From Shewanella abyssi (GTDB lineage Bacteria > Pseudomonadota > Gammaproteobacteria > Enterobacterales > Shewanellaceae), in contig NZ_JAKIKR010000006.1 of NCBI RefSeq assembly GCF_023284025.1, forward strand, positions 1 to 64,000: DNA of 64,000 nt, written 5' to 3'. Shown here one piece after another: positions 10,213 to 19,256 of this stretch. Under the pieces are notes generated by a model, which saw nothing but the letters and a program-made list of their open reading frames with translations, did no database searches and was not told where the DNA came from. Positions within the stretch are counted from its first letter, which is position 1. Each line of letters opens with the position of its first letter. The translations under genes were made by a program, and so were the position numbers.

Positions 10213-10545
10213 TTACTCAATTTTGACGGGGGTTAGGCCTTTATCTCTAGAATCGACCGCACTTTCTACATCGAATCCGCCAGCCTTCCAGTTTTTTGCC
10301 TCTTGAGCATCAAAAGATTGGCTTTTCCAACTACTAGCATTGGTTAGATCAAAGCCTTGCTTTGACCAGTTTTGAGATTGCTCAGGGTTAAATCCGCTAC
10401 CTTTCCACGCTTGCGCTTTTTCAGCATTAAAACCAATCTCTTTCCATGCTGCAATGTCACGCTCTGACATACCTTTCCAGGTGGCAGGCGCTGAAGCACA
10501 GGCACTGAGGGTGAAAATGATAATCGCTAAACAGAGTTTTTTCAT
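10213..10545 (-). CDS. Small lipoprotein with five 13-residue W-GF repeats
   Basis: 110 residues from the second Met, which begins a proper lipoprotein signal (MKKLCLAIIIFTLSAC, lipobox LSAC). An earlier Met adds only five residues (MKDCD). The mature part is almost entirely five tandem 13-residue units of the form [A/N/S]W-x3-[G/S]F-[N/D]-x3-[A/S]-x: AWKEIGFNAEKAQ, AWKGSGFNPEQSQ, NWSKQGFDLTNAS, SWKSQSFDAQEAK, NWKAGGFDVESAV. A sixth, shorter unit precedes them. I do not recognise a function. It is likely a periplasmic lipid-anchored protein. It is convergent with crbS. Confidence 0.75.
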   Translation of the reverse strand: MKKLCLAIIIFTLSACASAPATWKGMSERDIAAWKEIGFNAEKAQAWKGSGFNPEQSQNWSKQGFDLTNASSWKSQSFDAQEAKNWKAGGFDVESAVDSRDKGLTPVKIE

Positions 10546-10994
10546 ATCACAGTCCTTCATGTTAATCGTTAATTAATCTGCCGAACCTGCAGAGATCATT
10601 CCCTGAAAACCCATCGACAATAAATTTGCACAACTTGTTATCTATACCGTTCGACATTGACGTGCTTGGGGAAAGCACTGCACTGTGGATTAATCACTAC
10701 TCTATGAGGAAGGGTATAAAACATTCACTATTGAAGATAGTCGCTGAAATATCACTCGACAAGTTATAGCAATAGCATTAAGTCTTCAGTCAATTCGGAA
10801 TCGCTCAAAATTTTCAATTCAAACTGGATAAACAGCCTTTACCCCCAAAGCGGTGTTCGGCTTGTTTGACTCTTCTTGCTCAAGAAGAGTCTTAGCATTA
10901 AGACTACTTGACCAGAATATAAAGGTGGATATACTGAACGCCGTGTAAAATATATAAAACATAGAAGTGATCGATTAATCAAAAGGAAATTGTT
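10546..10994. other. Intergenic region upstream of the PuuB-like gene
   Basis: About 430 bp without a gene. It contains the lipoprotein promoter at the left and, at 10868-10891, a perfect inverted repeat (GACTCTTCTTG-CT-CAAGAAGAGTC) about 100 bp before the next start codon. The ribosome binding site of the next gene is AAAAGGAAA. Confidence 0.55.
10868..10891. promoter_or_regulatory. Perfect 24-bp palindrome, candidate operator
   Basis: Two 11-base arms, GACTCTTCTTG and CAAGAAGAGTC, separated by CT. No T-run follows, so it is less like a terminator than an operator for the downstream oxidoreductase gene. No regulator gene is adjacent. Confidence 0.4.
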
Positions 10995-12284
10995 ATGTCA
11001 GAACCGCGCTGCAACTCCTACTACAACGCCACCATTACTGATGAAACAGATTACCCCGAACTTGAGGGAGAAATTCGCGTCGACGTAGTGATTGTTGGGG
11101 GTGGTTTTACTGGCGTCGCGACGGCTGTGGAACTATGTGAAAAAGGCTATAAAGTTGCCATTGTTGAAGCGAATAAGATCGGTTGGGGGGCAACAGGGCG
11201 CAATGGTGGGCAGGTGACAGGAAGTTTGTCTGGCGATGCTGCTATGACCAAACAGCTTAAGAATAAATTGGGTGCTGCAGCTGAACAGTTCGTATGGAAT
11301 ATGCGTTGGCGTGGGCATGAGATTATTAAGGCCCGAGTTAAAAAATATGCTATTGAGTGCGATCTTAAATTTGGACACATACATACCGCTTACAAAGCTA
11401 GCCACATAGGTGAGCTGCAGAAGACTTTTGATGAAGGCTGCAGTCGTGGAATGGAAAGCGAGCTAGCGCTGCTATCAAAAGCTGAGCTGCCCGAATACAT
11501 TAATACGCCTTTGTATCATGGGGGCCTGCTTAATAAACGTAATATGCACCTTCATTCTGTCAATCTTTGTATTGGCGAAGCTAGAGCTGCTGAAAGTATG
11601 GGGGCGCTAATTTTTGAAGGTTCAGCTGTACTGAATATTGATGATGGTGTGGTTGCGACAGTGACAACAGCAAAAGGTAAGATCAGCGCCAATAGTGTAG
11701 TGCTGGCAGGTAATGCTTACCATAAACTGGCGCGAAAAAAGCTCAGAGGTATGCTGTTTCCTGCATCGCTAGGTAATTGCACTACCGCACCATTGACGCC
11801 AGAGCAGGCTCAAAACCTTATTCCCAAAGACGTTGCTGTCTATGATACTCGCTTCGTGTTGGATTATTACCGTTTAACCGCTGATAACCGTTTGATGTTC
11901 GGTGGTGGCACTAATTACTCTGGCCGTGATTCAAAGGATGTTGCCAAGGCATTGAGACCCGCTATTGAACGCACATTCCCTCAGTTAAAAGGGATAGAAA
12001 TAGAATACCAGTGGACGGGGATGGCAGGGATAGTGCTAAATCGTATTCCTCAGCTTGGCAAAGCATCGGCTAATGTTTTTTATTGCCAAGGTTACTCTGG
12101 CCATGGTGTGGCGACGTCTCATATTATGGGCGAAATTATGGCCAGTGCTGTAGTTGGAGAGCTACAAGAGTTTAGTTTATTTGCTGAGATGTCACATCTG
12201 CGGATCCCGCTGAATGAGTGGTTTGGAAACCAGGCGCTAGCGTTAGGAATGATGTATTACAAAGTGTTGGAGAACTTTAGATAA
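10995..12284 (+). CDS. FAD-dependent amine oxidoreductase, PuuB-like
   Basis: 429 residues of the DAO family. An FAD-binding Rossmann motif lies near the N terminus (VVIVGGGFTGVATAVEL), followed by the GWGATGRNGGQV segment typical of gamma-glutamylputrescine oxidase (PuuB/OrdL) and a C-terminal YSGHGVATSHIMGEIMA FAD-binding segment. The likely reaction is oxidation of a secondary or gamma-glutamylated amine to an aldehyde plus peroxide. It stands alone: no other puu genes are nearby, so the substrate is uncertain. ATG with AAAGGAAA ribosome binding site; a palindrome upstream may be its operator. Confidence 0.8.
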   Translation: MSEPRCNSYYNATITDETDYPELEGEIRVDVVIVGGGFTGVATAVELCEKGYKVAIVEANKIGWGATGRNGGQVTGSLSGDAAMTKQLKNKLGAAAEQFVWNMRWRGHEIIKARVKKYAIECDLKFGHIHTAYKASHIGELQKTFDEGCSRGMESELALLSKAELPEYINTPLYHGGLLNKRNMHLHSVNLCIGEARAAESMGALIFEGSAVLNIDDGVVATVTTAKGKISANSVVLAGNAYHKLARKKLRGMLFPASLGNCTTAPLTPEQAQNLIPKDVAVYDTRFVLDYYRLTADNRLMFGGGTNYSGRDSKDVAKALRPAIERTFPQLKGIEIEYQWTGMAGIVLNRIPQLGKASANVFYCQGYSGHGVATSHIMGEIMASAVVGELQEFSLFAEMSHLRIPLNEWFGNQALALGMMYYKVLENFR

Positions 12285-12391
12285 TAAAGCTTGGTATTAA
12301 TCTATTCGAGGGAGTTTGAAGTGGTAATAAGGCTGGTTACCATTTGCTTTTATTGAGTTATTCCAAATGGGCGCCGGCATATTTAAATCAT

Positions 12392-12420
12392 AAAAAACCG
12401 CAATTAATTGCGGTTTTTTA
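12392..12420. terminator. Bidirectional terminator, PuuB-like / crbR
   Basis: AAAAAACCGCAATTAATTGCGGTTTTTT, a perfect hairpin with A and T tails, between converging genes. Confidence 0.85.
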
Positions 12421-12438
12421 TTAACAATGTTTAGCAGG

Positions 12439-13098
12439 CTAGAGGTCGATTTTTTCCATCTCTAGCTGCTGTAAAGCGATAACGGCTTGAGTTCGATTTC
12501 GCACGCCGAGTTTTCTGAATATTGCCGTGGCATGGGCTTTAATTGTTGCCTCTGAAACACCTAAATCATAGGCTATCTGCTTATTAAGCAAACCTTCGGC
12601 AAACATCTGCAGCACCTTGTACTGCTGCGGCGTGAGATCGGATAGTTTACTGGCGACTTGATCGGTACCGTCTGCACTTATCTCCAATAACTCAACACCA
12701 TCAGGCAACCAAACATCACCGAACAGAACAGCTTCGAGTGCTGCTGCAAGGGTTTCCATTGACGAAGATTTAGGCATAAACCCTGAGCTTCCATAATGGA
12801 TTGCGCGGCTAATGGTTGTATTATCTTCATGAGCGGAGATCACAACCACAGGCAGTTCTTGGTAGTGGGTTCGAAGATGGATCAACGTAGAATAACCGTG
12901 AGAACCCGGCATCTGTAGATCGAGCAGTACGACATCATATTCAATGTCTTTATTGTCTAATAATTTCTGCAGCGCATCAGCGCTATCAGCTTCAAACCAT
13001 TGGGTATTGATAAATGCAGACGACAAAGCGTGTCTTAGTGCATTCCTAAATAAAGGGTGGTCATCGGCGATAATAATATTTAAATTTTCAGGCTTCAT
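12439..13098 (-). CDS. crbR: CrbR-type LuxR-family response regulator
   Basis: 219 residues from the ATG at 13098 (MKPENLNIIIADDHPLF). An in-frame TTG at 13140 would add 14 residues but has no ribosome binding site and is not receiver-like. The receiver domain has the acidic pair Asp12-Asp13, phospho-acceptor Asp60 (LLDLQMPG) and Lys near KSSSMET. The C-terminal LuxR-type helix-turn-helix reads LTPQQYKVLQMFAEGLLNKQIA...VSEATIKAH. It is the likely partner of CrbS: in Vibrio and Pseudomonas this pair activates acs. A palindrome like that upstream of acs lies about 120-130 bp upstream of this start, suggesting autoregulation (inference). Confidence 0.85.
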   Translation of the reverse strand: MKPENLNIIIADDHPLFRNALRHALSSAFINTQWFEADSADALQKLLDNKDIEYDVVLLDLQMPGSHGYSTLIHLRTHYQELPVVVISAHEDNTTISRAIHYGSSGFMPKSSSMETLAAALEAVLFGDVWLPDGVELLEISADGTDQVASKLSDLTPQQYKVLQMFAEGLLNKQIAYDLGVSEATIKAHATAIFRKLGVRNRTQAVIALQQLEMEKIDL

Positions 13099-13216
13099 GG
13101 CTTTATAGGGTAATTTTTGTTGCGCGTGAAGGTAGTTCAATGTAACAGATAAATGATAAGGGGTTCTATGAGTTTATCAGCGAAAGGTTATAATTTCGTG
13201 AAATTCGCTACAGAGT

Positions 13217-13230
13217 TAGACTTTGGTCTA
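13217..13230. promoter_or_regulatory. Palindrome TAGACTTTGGTCTA upstream of crbR
   Basis: Differs from the acs-side palindrome (6613-6626) at one central-arm base (C to T). It lies in the gap between the thioesterase gene and crbR. Candidate CrbR operator for autoregulation. Confidence 0.5.
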
Positions 13231-13312
13231 AAGGTTTAGCAAGCGATTAGTAGCTCTGCTTTATCGCTGAAAAGAAACAATGAGGATTATGCTGCTAATC
13301 CTCAACGCACGG

Positions 13313-13738
13313 CTATTCTTGAGTCCAAACCGTGGTGGGTTTTCTGTCATCATCAACGGCGACAAAGGTAAACACACCGCGTATGGCATGTTCGCGATGA
13401 TCTCTATACATGTCTTCAACGAAGATGTTCACCTCCACTTTGATTGAGGTGTTACCCACATGGATCACGCGAGCGATGATTTCAGCTAGTGAACCCGCAG
13501 GAATGGCTTTATTGAAATCGATTCTATCTGAGCTTACCGTGACGAGTGCTTTTCGACAAAAACGGGTGGCTGCGATAAAAGCAGTTTCATCCATCCAAGC
13601 CAATGCTTCGCCACCAAACAGGGTGTTGTGATGGTTGGTTATAGATGGAAATACAGCTTTGATCACACGAGCTTCAGATTGCTCAACTCTAAGTGACATG
13701 GCTTCATTAAATTGAGTCGGTGTGTTTGTTAAGGGCAT
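13313..13738 (-). CDS. Acyl-CoA thioesterase, hotdog fold
   Basis: 141 residues. The hotdog-fold acyl-CoA hydrolase family is shown by HHNTLFGGEALAWMDETAFIAATRF (the central helix with the catalytic Asp), SSDRIDFNKAIPAGSLAEIIARV and the following VGNTSIKVEVNIFVED strand. Such enzymes hydrolyse acyl-CoA to free acid and CoA in the cytoplasm and are hexameric (YciA/BFIT-like). The chain length preference cannot be read from the sequence. It lies upstream of crbR on the same strand with a gap of about 170 bp, so a shared transcript is possible but not required. Confidence 0.8.
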   Translation of the reverse strand: MPLTNTPTQFNEAMSLRVEQSEARVIKAVFPSITNHHNTLFGGEALAWMDETAFIAATRFCRKALVTVSSDRIDFNKAIPAGSLAEIIARVIHVGNTSIKVEVNIFVEDMYRDHREHAIRGVFTFVAVDDDRKPTTVWTQE

Positions 13739-14012
13739 ACGGCAACCTAAGGTTATGCATTGTAGGCGCGCGATTATAGTCGTTTGTTAGCGCTCAAAAC
13801 AGCTAATTCATACATATGTTTAAATGTATTAGAGGCCACTAGAGCAATATAGATAATCAAGCAGCACACCAATCGCTGTAAGTGATTTTTACTAGCTTTA
13901 CAATCGCATTAATTTTCAATACGTTGATGATGTTTTATTTGAATGAAATTTATAGAGTTAATGGCGATTCGGACTATTTGTATCGCTATACAGAGGTAAA
14001 AGGAAAAACTTA

Positions 14013-14435
14013 ATGTACCAGATAGAGCGTAAAGATAAGCTATCACAGCAGGAACAAAATACTATTTGGGATGGTATAGAAGCTTTTAGCCAAACTAAAG
14101 TTCCCGCAACAGGACGGCAAGAATTAGCATTTGTACTGCGAGATCGTGAAGGATTACTAATCGGAGGTGTTATAGGGAACTATGAAAATTCTGGTTGGTT
14201 ATGGATCGACTCTCTATGGGTATCGGCCGATCTGCGTGGTCAAGGATATGGTATCCGTTTACTAGATAAGATTGAGACTGAAGCTCGACTTCATGGCTGT
14301 GAACATTCGCATTTAACCAGTTTTAGCTATCAAGCTGTAGATTTCTATAAACGACAAGGCTACCGCGTTTTTGGTGAACTTGAGGACTACCTTCCAGGCC
14401 ATAGTCGCTGCTGGTTAAGAAAAAACTTAGTTTGA
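14013..14435 (+). CDS. GNAT family N-acetyltransferase
   Basis: 140 residues. Motif A of the GNAT fold is clear: LWVSADLRGQGYGIRLLDKIETEA, the RGQGYG loop binding the acetyl-CoA pyrophosphate. The C-terminal FYKRQGYRVFGELEDYLPG is the usual motif B strand. The layout resembles small acetyltransferases of unknown substrate. ATG preceded by AAAAGGAAAA. Single gene, terminated by a strong hairpin shared with the converging aroH. Confidence 0.8.
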   Translation: MYQIERKDKLSQQEQNTIWDGIEAFSQTKVPATGRQELAFVLRDREGLLIGGVIGNYENSGWLWIDSLWVSADLRGQGYGIRLLDKIETEARLHGCEHSHLTSFSYQAVDFYKRQGYRVFGELEDYLPGHSRCWLRKNLV

Positions 14436-14512
14436 GACTCTCATTGATTTGGTAATTGCTAGTGTTAGCCCGATAGAAGATAGAGTCAGTAGCATAAAAT
14501 GGCTAAAGATAT

Positions 14513-14550
14513 AAAAAACGCAGTCACTTTGCGAGGTGACTGCGTTTTTA
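14513..14550. terminator. Bidirectional terminator, GNAT / aroH
   Basis: AAAAAACGCAGTCAC ... GTGACTGCGTTTTTA hairpin with an A-run and T-run, located between converging genes. Confidence 0.88.
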
Positions 14551-14576
14551 AGGATCTAAATTTGACTCGAGTAAGA

Positions 14577-15641
14577 TTATTTTTTCAATAACTCGATTCT
14601 TGCGCGAGATGCTTTGGCTAGATCGCGCAGTAATATTTCTGAGTCTGCCCAGTTAAGACATGCATCGGTAATACTTTTACCGTAGATGAGTGCTTCACCT
14701 GGCACGACTTTCTGATTGCCTTCCTCAATAAAGCTTTCTGCCATAATGCCAGCAATTGCGGTTGAGCCTTGGCTCATCTGCTGCATGATAGAGTCGGCAA
14801 CACTTAGCTGTTGTTTGTGTTTTTTCTGGCTATTACCGTGGCTAAAATCAACTACCATACGTTGAGTTACCCCCACGCTATTAAGTTGTTCTACGGCTTT
14901 TTCGATATCTGCACTATGGTAATTAGGCTGCTTACCACCACGTAAAATGATGTGGCCAAATGGGTTACCATGGGTACGATAAACGGCCATTGCACCGTCT
15001 TTATCGGGTGAATAAAAGATATGTGGTGCTTGTGCTGCTCGCACTGCATCGACGGCAATATCGATATTGCCATCAGTACCATTTTTAAAACCAACAGGGC
15101 ATGACAGTGCAGAGGCCATTTCGCGATGAACTTGGCTTTCAGTGGTACGTGCGCCAATAGCGCCCCACGTAATCAAGTCGGCAATATACTGACCATTGAC
15201 CATATCAAGAAATTCGGTCGCGATAGGTAACTTAAGTTCAGTGATCTGCTGTAACAAGTGGCGTGCTTTACGTAAGCCTTTATTAGGGCTAAAACTACCA
15301 TCCAAATCTGGATCTGAAATAAGGCCTTTCCAACCAACAGTAGTCCGAGGCTTTTCAAAGTAGACGCGCATTAGAATGCACAGGTCATCTTGATATTGGT
15401 GGTGCAATGTGGCCAAACGCTTAGCGTACTCAAGTGCAGCTTCAGTATCGTGTATAGAACAAGGGCCGATAATGACAAGTAAACGTTGATCGTCGCCATT
15501 GATAATAGCTTCAACTTCACGTCGCTGCTGCACTAAGTAGTCGGCAGCATCTTGGGTTAAAGGGTATTCAGAAGCGAGTTGTGCAGGTGAAATCACCTTA
15601 CATAAAAGGGAGGTACGTAGTTCGTCTGTTTTAATGGTCAT
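14577..15641 (-). CDS. aroH: 3-deoxy-7-phosphoheptulonate synthase (class I DAHP synthase)
   Basis: 354 residues. It condenses phosphoenolpyruvate with erythrose 4-phosphate as the first step of aromatic amino acid synthesis. Class I-alpha signatures are visible: LLVIIGPCSIHD, YFEKPRTTVGWKGLISDPDLDGS, GAIGARTTESQVHREMASALSCPVGFKNGTDG and VVDFSHGNSQKKH. It looks closest to AroH among the three E. coli isozymes (opening TDELRT, and the position next to ppsR-ppsA as in E. coli), but the feedback specificity cannot be proven here. ppsR follows upstream in the same orientation with a gap of about 170 bp. No clear TyrR or TrpR box was found. Confidence 0.9.
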   Translation of the reverse strand: MTIKTDELRTSLLCKVISPAQLASEYPLTQDAADYLVQQRREVEAIINGDDQRLLVIIGPCSIHDTEAALEYAKRLATLHHQYQDDLCILMRVYFEKPRTTVGWKGLISDPDLDGSFSPNKGLRKARHLLQQITELKLPIATEFLDMVNGQYIADLITWGAIGARTTESQVHREMASALSCPVGFKNGTDGNIDIAVDAVRAAQAPHIFYSPDKDGAMAVYRTHGNPFGHIILRGGKQPNYHSADIEKAVEQLNSVGVTQRMVVDFSHGNSQKKHKQQLSVADSIMQQMSQGSTAIAGIMAESFIEEGNQKVVPGEALIYGKSITDACLNWADSEILLRDLAKASRARIELLKK

Positions 15642-15809
15642 TCACAATACCGAGCGTTCGTATGGGCTGTTTGCCTGATTACCTCGGATTATAACTAATC
15701 GTAGCGCTATGCACAGTGGCAAATCATGGAAATTTGCCGTTTCATTGTAACTATTTGATTTATGTTAAAGGCTTTTACGCTAAAAAGCCTTTAAATAGGG
15801 GATGGACAT

Positions 15810-16622
15810 TTAAAACATATGGCGTTCTAAACTGGTGGCTTCGAGGATTTTGGTTGAAATCTCTTCAACTGAATGATTGGTCGTGTTTACGAAAGGGATC
15901 CGCTCTCTTTTGTACATCATCTCTACCTCTTTCACTTCCAATCGACATTGACGCAGTGAGGAGTAACGACTGTCCGACATGCGGCTTTGGCGGATCTCAT
16001 GTAAACGAACGGGATCAATCGTTAGGCCGAATAATTTATCTTTGTTGCGCTTTAATGCATCCGGGAGCTTCAAATTGTCCATGTCATCCTCAGTAAAAGG
16101 ATAGTTCGCTGCCTTTATACCAAACTGCATCGATAGATACAGGCTTGAGGGGGTTTTACCACAGCGAGACACACCCAGCAAAATGAGGTCAGCTTTATCC
16201 ATATGCTTCATTGTTTGGCCGTCATCATTCTCCATTGCATAGTTAATCGCTTCAATTCGTGCTTCATAACTGTCATTGGTTTTACCATGGGTACGGTGTA
16301 AAGCTGGCGTTGCAGTTATGCCTAATTGTTTTTCCAGTGGTGCAACGAAGGTGTTCAAAAAGTCATAATCTAAACCTTCACTGCTATAGATGATGTTTCT
16401 AATCTCGGCTTTTACGATGGAATGGAAAACAAGAGGGCGCTCACCTGTTGTAATAAAACAATCATTAATTTGCGCCTTCACAGCCTCTGCTTTTTTTTCT
16501 GTTTCAACGAACGGAATTGTAAGTGCGTCAAATTCAAGGGGAAACTGTGACAAAACTGCATGACCAAACACTTCTGCAGTGATGGCTGTGCCATCAGAGA
16601 TATAGAATACTTTACGTAACAT
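15810..16622 (-). CDS. ppsR: Phosphoenolpyruvate synthase regulatory protein PpsR
   Basis: 270 residues from ATG 16622, which has a good ribosome binding site (AGAGGT). The open frame runs 51 codons further upstream, but that extension is not family-like and overlaps the ppsA start. The protein opens [20 protein letters not shown] and contains the DUF299 P-loop [14 protein letters not shown]. PpsR is a bifunctional ADP-dependent kinase and phosphate-dependent pyrophosphorylase that inactivates and reactivates PpsA by threonine phosphorylation. It is divergent from ppsA, sharing a 126-bp promoter region with a HexR-type site. Confidence 0.93.
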   Translation of the reverse strand: MLRKVFYISDGTAITAEVFGHAVLSQFPLEFDALTIPFVETEKKAEAVKAQINDCFITTGERPLVFHSIVKAEIRNIIYSSEGLDYDFLNTFVAPLEKQLGITATPALHRTHGKTNDSYEARIEAINYAMENDDGQTMKHMDKADLILLGVSRCGKTPSSLYLSMQFGIKAANYPFTEDDMDNLKLPDALKRNKDKLFGLTIDPVRLHEIRQSRMSDSRYSSLRQCRLEVKEVEMMYKRERIPFVNTTNHSVEEISTKILEATSLERHMF

Positions 16623-16635
16623 TTTGACCTCTTGT

Positions 16636-16650
16636 AGTAATAAAATTACA
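16636..16650. promoter_or_regulatory. HexR-type operator (AGTAATAAAATTACA)
   Basis: Matches the HexR consensus TGTAAT-N3-ATTACA at all but the first base. It lies 14 bp before the ppsR start codon and about 99 bp before the ppsA start. HexR (an RpiR-family regulator of central carbon metabolism) is known to control ppsA in Shewanella and relatives, acting as an activator from an upstream site. The placement fits: activation of ppsA and possible repression of ppsR. Confidence 0.65.
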
Positions 16651-16748
16651 AATAAAATTATACATTTACGCTTGTTGCCGTGGAGTGTAAAATGCCGATG
16701 CTCTCGTGTGAAGAGCCAAACTAAAATATACTTGCGGAGATTAGAACT

Positions 16749-19124
16749 GTGCAGCAATACGTACTCTGGTATCAAGAATTAGGCATGGGTGACGTCAACA
16801 AGGTAGGCGGCAAGAACGCCTCTCTTGGTGAGATGATTAGCAATCTTTCAAATGCAGGTGTTCAAGTGCCTGGTGGATTTGCGACAACGTCTTTCGCGTT
16901 CAATGAATTCCTTGAACAAAGCGGACTTAACCAGAAGATATACGAGATTCTAGACGTTCTAGATGTAGATGACGTGAACGCACTCGCTACAGCCGGTGCA
17001 CAGATCAGACAGTGGGTTATCGATACTCCATTCCACCCAGAATTTGAGCAAGTGGTTCGTGACTCTTACGACAAGCTTGCTGCTGAAACAAGTGACGCAT
17101 CTTTTGCGGTTCGTTCTTCAGCTACTGCAGAAGATATGCCGGATGCTTCTTTTGCAGGACAACAAGAAACATTCCTGAACGTTAAAGGTTATGAAGCTGT
17201 GCTAGTGGCAACTAAGCATGTATTTGCTTCTTTGTTTAACGACCGCGCGATTTCATACCGTGTTCACCAGGGATATGACCATAAAGGTGTTGCACTATCT
17301 GCAGGTGTTCAGCGCATGGTGCGTTCAGACACAGCATCTTCAGGTGTGATGTTCACTATGGATACTGAGTCTGGCAACAATGATGTGGTATTTATTACCT
17401 CTTCATTTGGCCTCGGCGAAATGGTTGTTCAAGGTGCTGTTAACCCAGATGAGTTTTATGTTCATAAGCCAAGTTTAGTTGCTGGCCATAAAGCGGTTGT
17501 TCGCCGTAATATCGGTAGCAAACTTATCCAGATGGTTTATTCAGACGATAAAGCTCATGGTAAGCAAGTAAAAATTGAAGATATCGCCGCTGATAAGCGC
17601 CGTGAATTCTCAATCAATGACGCAGAAGTACAAGAGCTTGCTAAGCAAGCAATGACAATCGAGAAGCACTACGGTCGTCCAATGGACATCGAGTGGGCAA
17701 AAGACGGTAGCGACGGTAAGTTGTATATTGTTCAAGCTCGCCCTGAAACTGTTCGTTCTCGTGAAGATGTACAGCTTATTGAGCGTTATCATCTTAAAAC
17801 TAAAGGTGATGTCCTTTGTGAAGGTCGTTCAATCGGTCACAAAATTGGTAAAGGTGTTGCTAAAGTCCTGAAGTCAATTGACGATATGGACCAAATTAAG
17901 CCCGGTGATGTACTTGTTACTGACATGACAGACCCTGATTGGGAACCTATCATGAAGCGTGCAAGCGCTATTGTCACCAACCGTGGTGGCCGCACATGTC
18001 ACGCTGCAATTATTGCACGTGAACTCGGTGTTCCAGCGGTTGTTGGTTGTGGCGATGTCACTGAACGTATTAAGAACGGTCAAGAAATTACAGTCTCTTG
18101 TGCTGAAGGTGATACTGGTTTCATCTATGACGGTCTGCAAGATTTCGAAGTGATTTCATCGCGTGTTGATTCAATGCCTGATCTTCCTATGAAGGTCATG
18201 ATGAACGTGGGTAACCCTGACCGAGCATTTGATTTTGCTCGCCTTCCTAACGCAGGTGTTGGTCTGGCGCGTCTTGAGTTCATTATCAACCGTATGATTG
18301 GTATTCATCCAAAGGCACTACTTGAGTTCAATCAGCAAACGGCTGAGCTTCAAGAAGAGATCCACGAGATGATCGCCGGTTATGAGTCGCCAGTTGAGTA
18401 CTATGTTGCTCGCTTGGTTGAAGGTATTGCCACTATCGCTTCAGCGTTCCACCCAAAGAAAGTGATTGTGCGTATGTCTGACTTTAAGTCAAACGAATAC
18501 GCAAACCTTGTTGGTGGTGACCGTTATGAGCCAGAGGAAGAGAACCCAATGTTGGGCTTCCGTGGCGCTAGCCGTTATATCTCTGAATCGTTCCGTGACT
18601 GTTTCGCACTTGAGTGTGAAGCGATTAAACGTGTACGTAATGAGATGGGTCTTACCAACGTAGAGATCATGATCCCGTTTGTTCGTACCGTGAGCGAAGC
18701 TGCGCAAGTGATTGAGCTGCTGAAAGAGGAAGGTCTTGAGCGTGGTAAAGATGGTTTGCGCGTTATCATGATGTGTGAGCTGCCATCAAACGCACTGCTT
18801 GCTGACCAGTTCCTTGAGCACTTCGATGGTTTCTCTATTGGTTCAAACGACTTAACGCAACTGACTCTAGGTCTTGACCGAGATTCTGGCATTATCAGCC
18901 ATCTATTCGATGAGCGTAATGACGCCGTTAAAGCACTACTTTCAATGGCGATTAAAGCCGCTAAAGCCAAAGGCGCTTACGTGGGTATTTGTGGTCAAGG
19001 TCCTTCAGATCACAATGATTTCGCAGCTTGGTTGGTTGAACAGGGCATTGATACGGTATCGCTAAACCCTGATACTGTTATCGATACTTGGTTATATTTG
19101 GCCAACGCGCATAACGAAGCTTAA
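16749..19124 (+). CDS. ppsA: Phosphoenolpyruvate synthase
   Basis: 791 residues starting at GTG (16749), with a GGAG ribosome binding site. PpsA makes phosphoenolpyruvate from pyruvate and ATP, giving AMP and phosphate; it is needed for growth on lactate, pyruvate or acetate-type carbon. Visible parts: N-terminal ATP-grasp domain ([33 protein letters not shown]), the swivelling phosphohistidine domain with catalytic His418 ([16 protein letters not shown]), and the C-terminal PEP-binding TIM barrel ([31 protein letters not shown]). The regulatory Thr lies just before the His in the same segment, matching PpsR control. The codon use (ribosome-friendly) suggests high expression. Confidence 0.97.
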   Translation: MQQYVLWYQELGMGDVNKVGGKNASLGEMISNLSNAGVQVPGGFATTSFAFNEFLEQSGLNQKIYEILDVLDVDDVNALATAGAQIRQWVIDTPFHPEFEQVVRDSYDKLAAETSDASFAVRSSATAEDMPDASFAGQQETFLNVKGYEAVLVATKHVFASLFNDRAISYRVHQGYDHKGVALSAGVQRMVRSDTASSGVMFTMDTESGNNDVVFITSSFGLGEMVVQGAVNPDEFYVHKPSLVAGHKAVVRRNIGSKLIQMVYSDDKAHGKQVKIEDIAADKRREFSINDAEVQELAKQAMTIEKHYGRPMDIEWAKDGSDGKLYIVQARPETVRSREDVQLIERYHLKTKGDVLCEGRSIGHKIGKGVAKVLKSIDDMDQIKPGDVLVTDMTDPDWEPIMKRASAIVTNRGGRTCHAAIIARELGVPAVVGCGDVTERIKNGQEITVSCAEGDTGFIYDGLQDFEVISSRVDSMPDLPMKVMMNVGNPDRAFDFARLPNAGVGLARLEFIINRMIGIHPKALLEFNQQTAELQEEIHEMIAGYESPVEYYVARLVEGIATIASAFHPKKVIVRMSDFKSNEYANLVGGDRYEPEEENPMLGFRGASRYISESFRDCFALECEAIKRVRNEMGLTNVEIMIPFVRTVSEAAQVIELLKEEGLERGKDGLRVIMMCELPSNALLADQFLEHFDGFSIGSNDLTQLTLGLDRDSGIISHLFDERNDAVKALLSMAIKAAKAKGAYVGICGQGPSDHNDFAAWLVEQGIDTVSLNPDTVIDTWLYLANAHNEA

Positions 19125-19177
19125 ATGCTAAAGTGCGCGGTTAAATCTGCGTGATTTAACATTTCGTTAAAAACATT

Positions 19178-19208
19178 CAAAAAGCCGCTATTTAGCGGCT
19201 TTTTTTTG
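19178..19208 (+). terminator. Terminator of ppsA
   Basis: AAAAAGCCGCTATTTAGCGGCTTTTTTTT, about 55 bp after the stop codon. Confidence 0.9.
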
Positions 19209-19256
19209 TTTATACTAAGCCCATAATCTTAAGAATAATAATTGACAGAAGCTGCT

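Noticed and set aside
15642-15809. Search for a TyrR or TrpR operator upstream of aroH
   Set aside because: No TGTAAA-N6-TTTACA-like sequence was found near the start.
16623-16775. N-terminal extension of ppsR to 321 residues
   Set aside because: The extra 51 residues overlap the ppsA start, lack family similarity, and ATG 16622 has a good ribosome binding site and gives the usual PpsR length.
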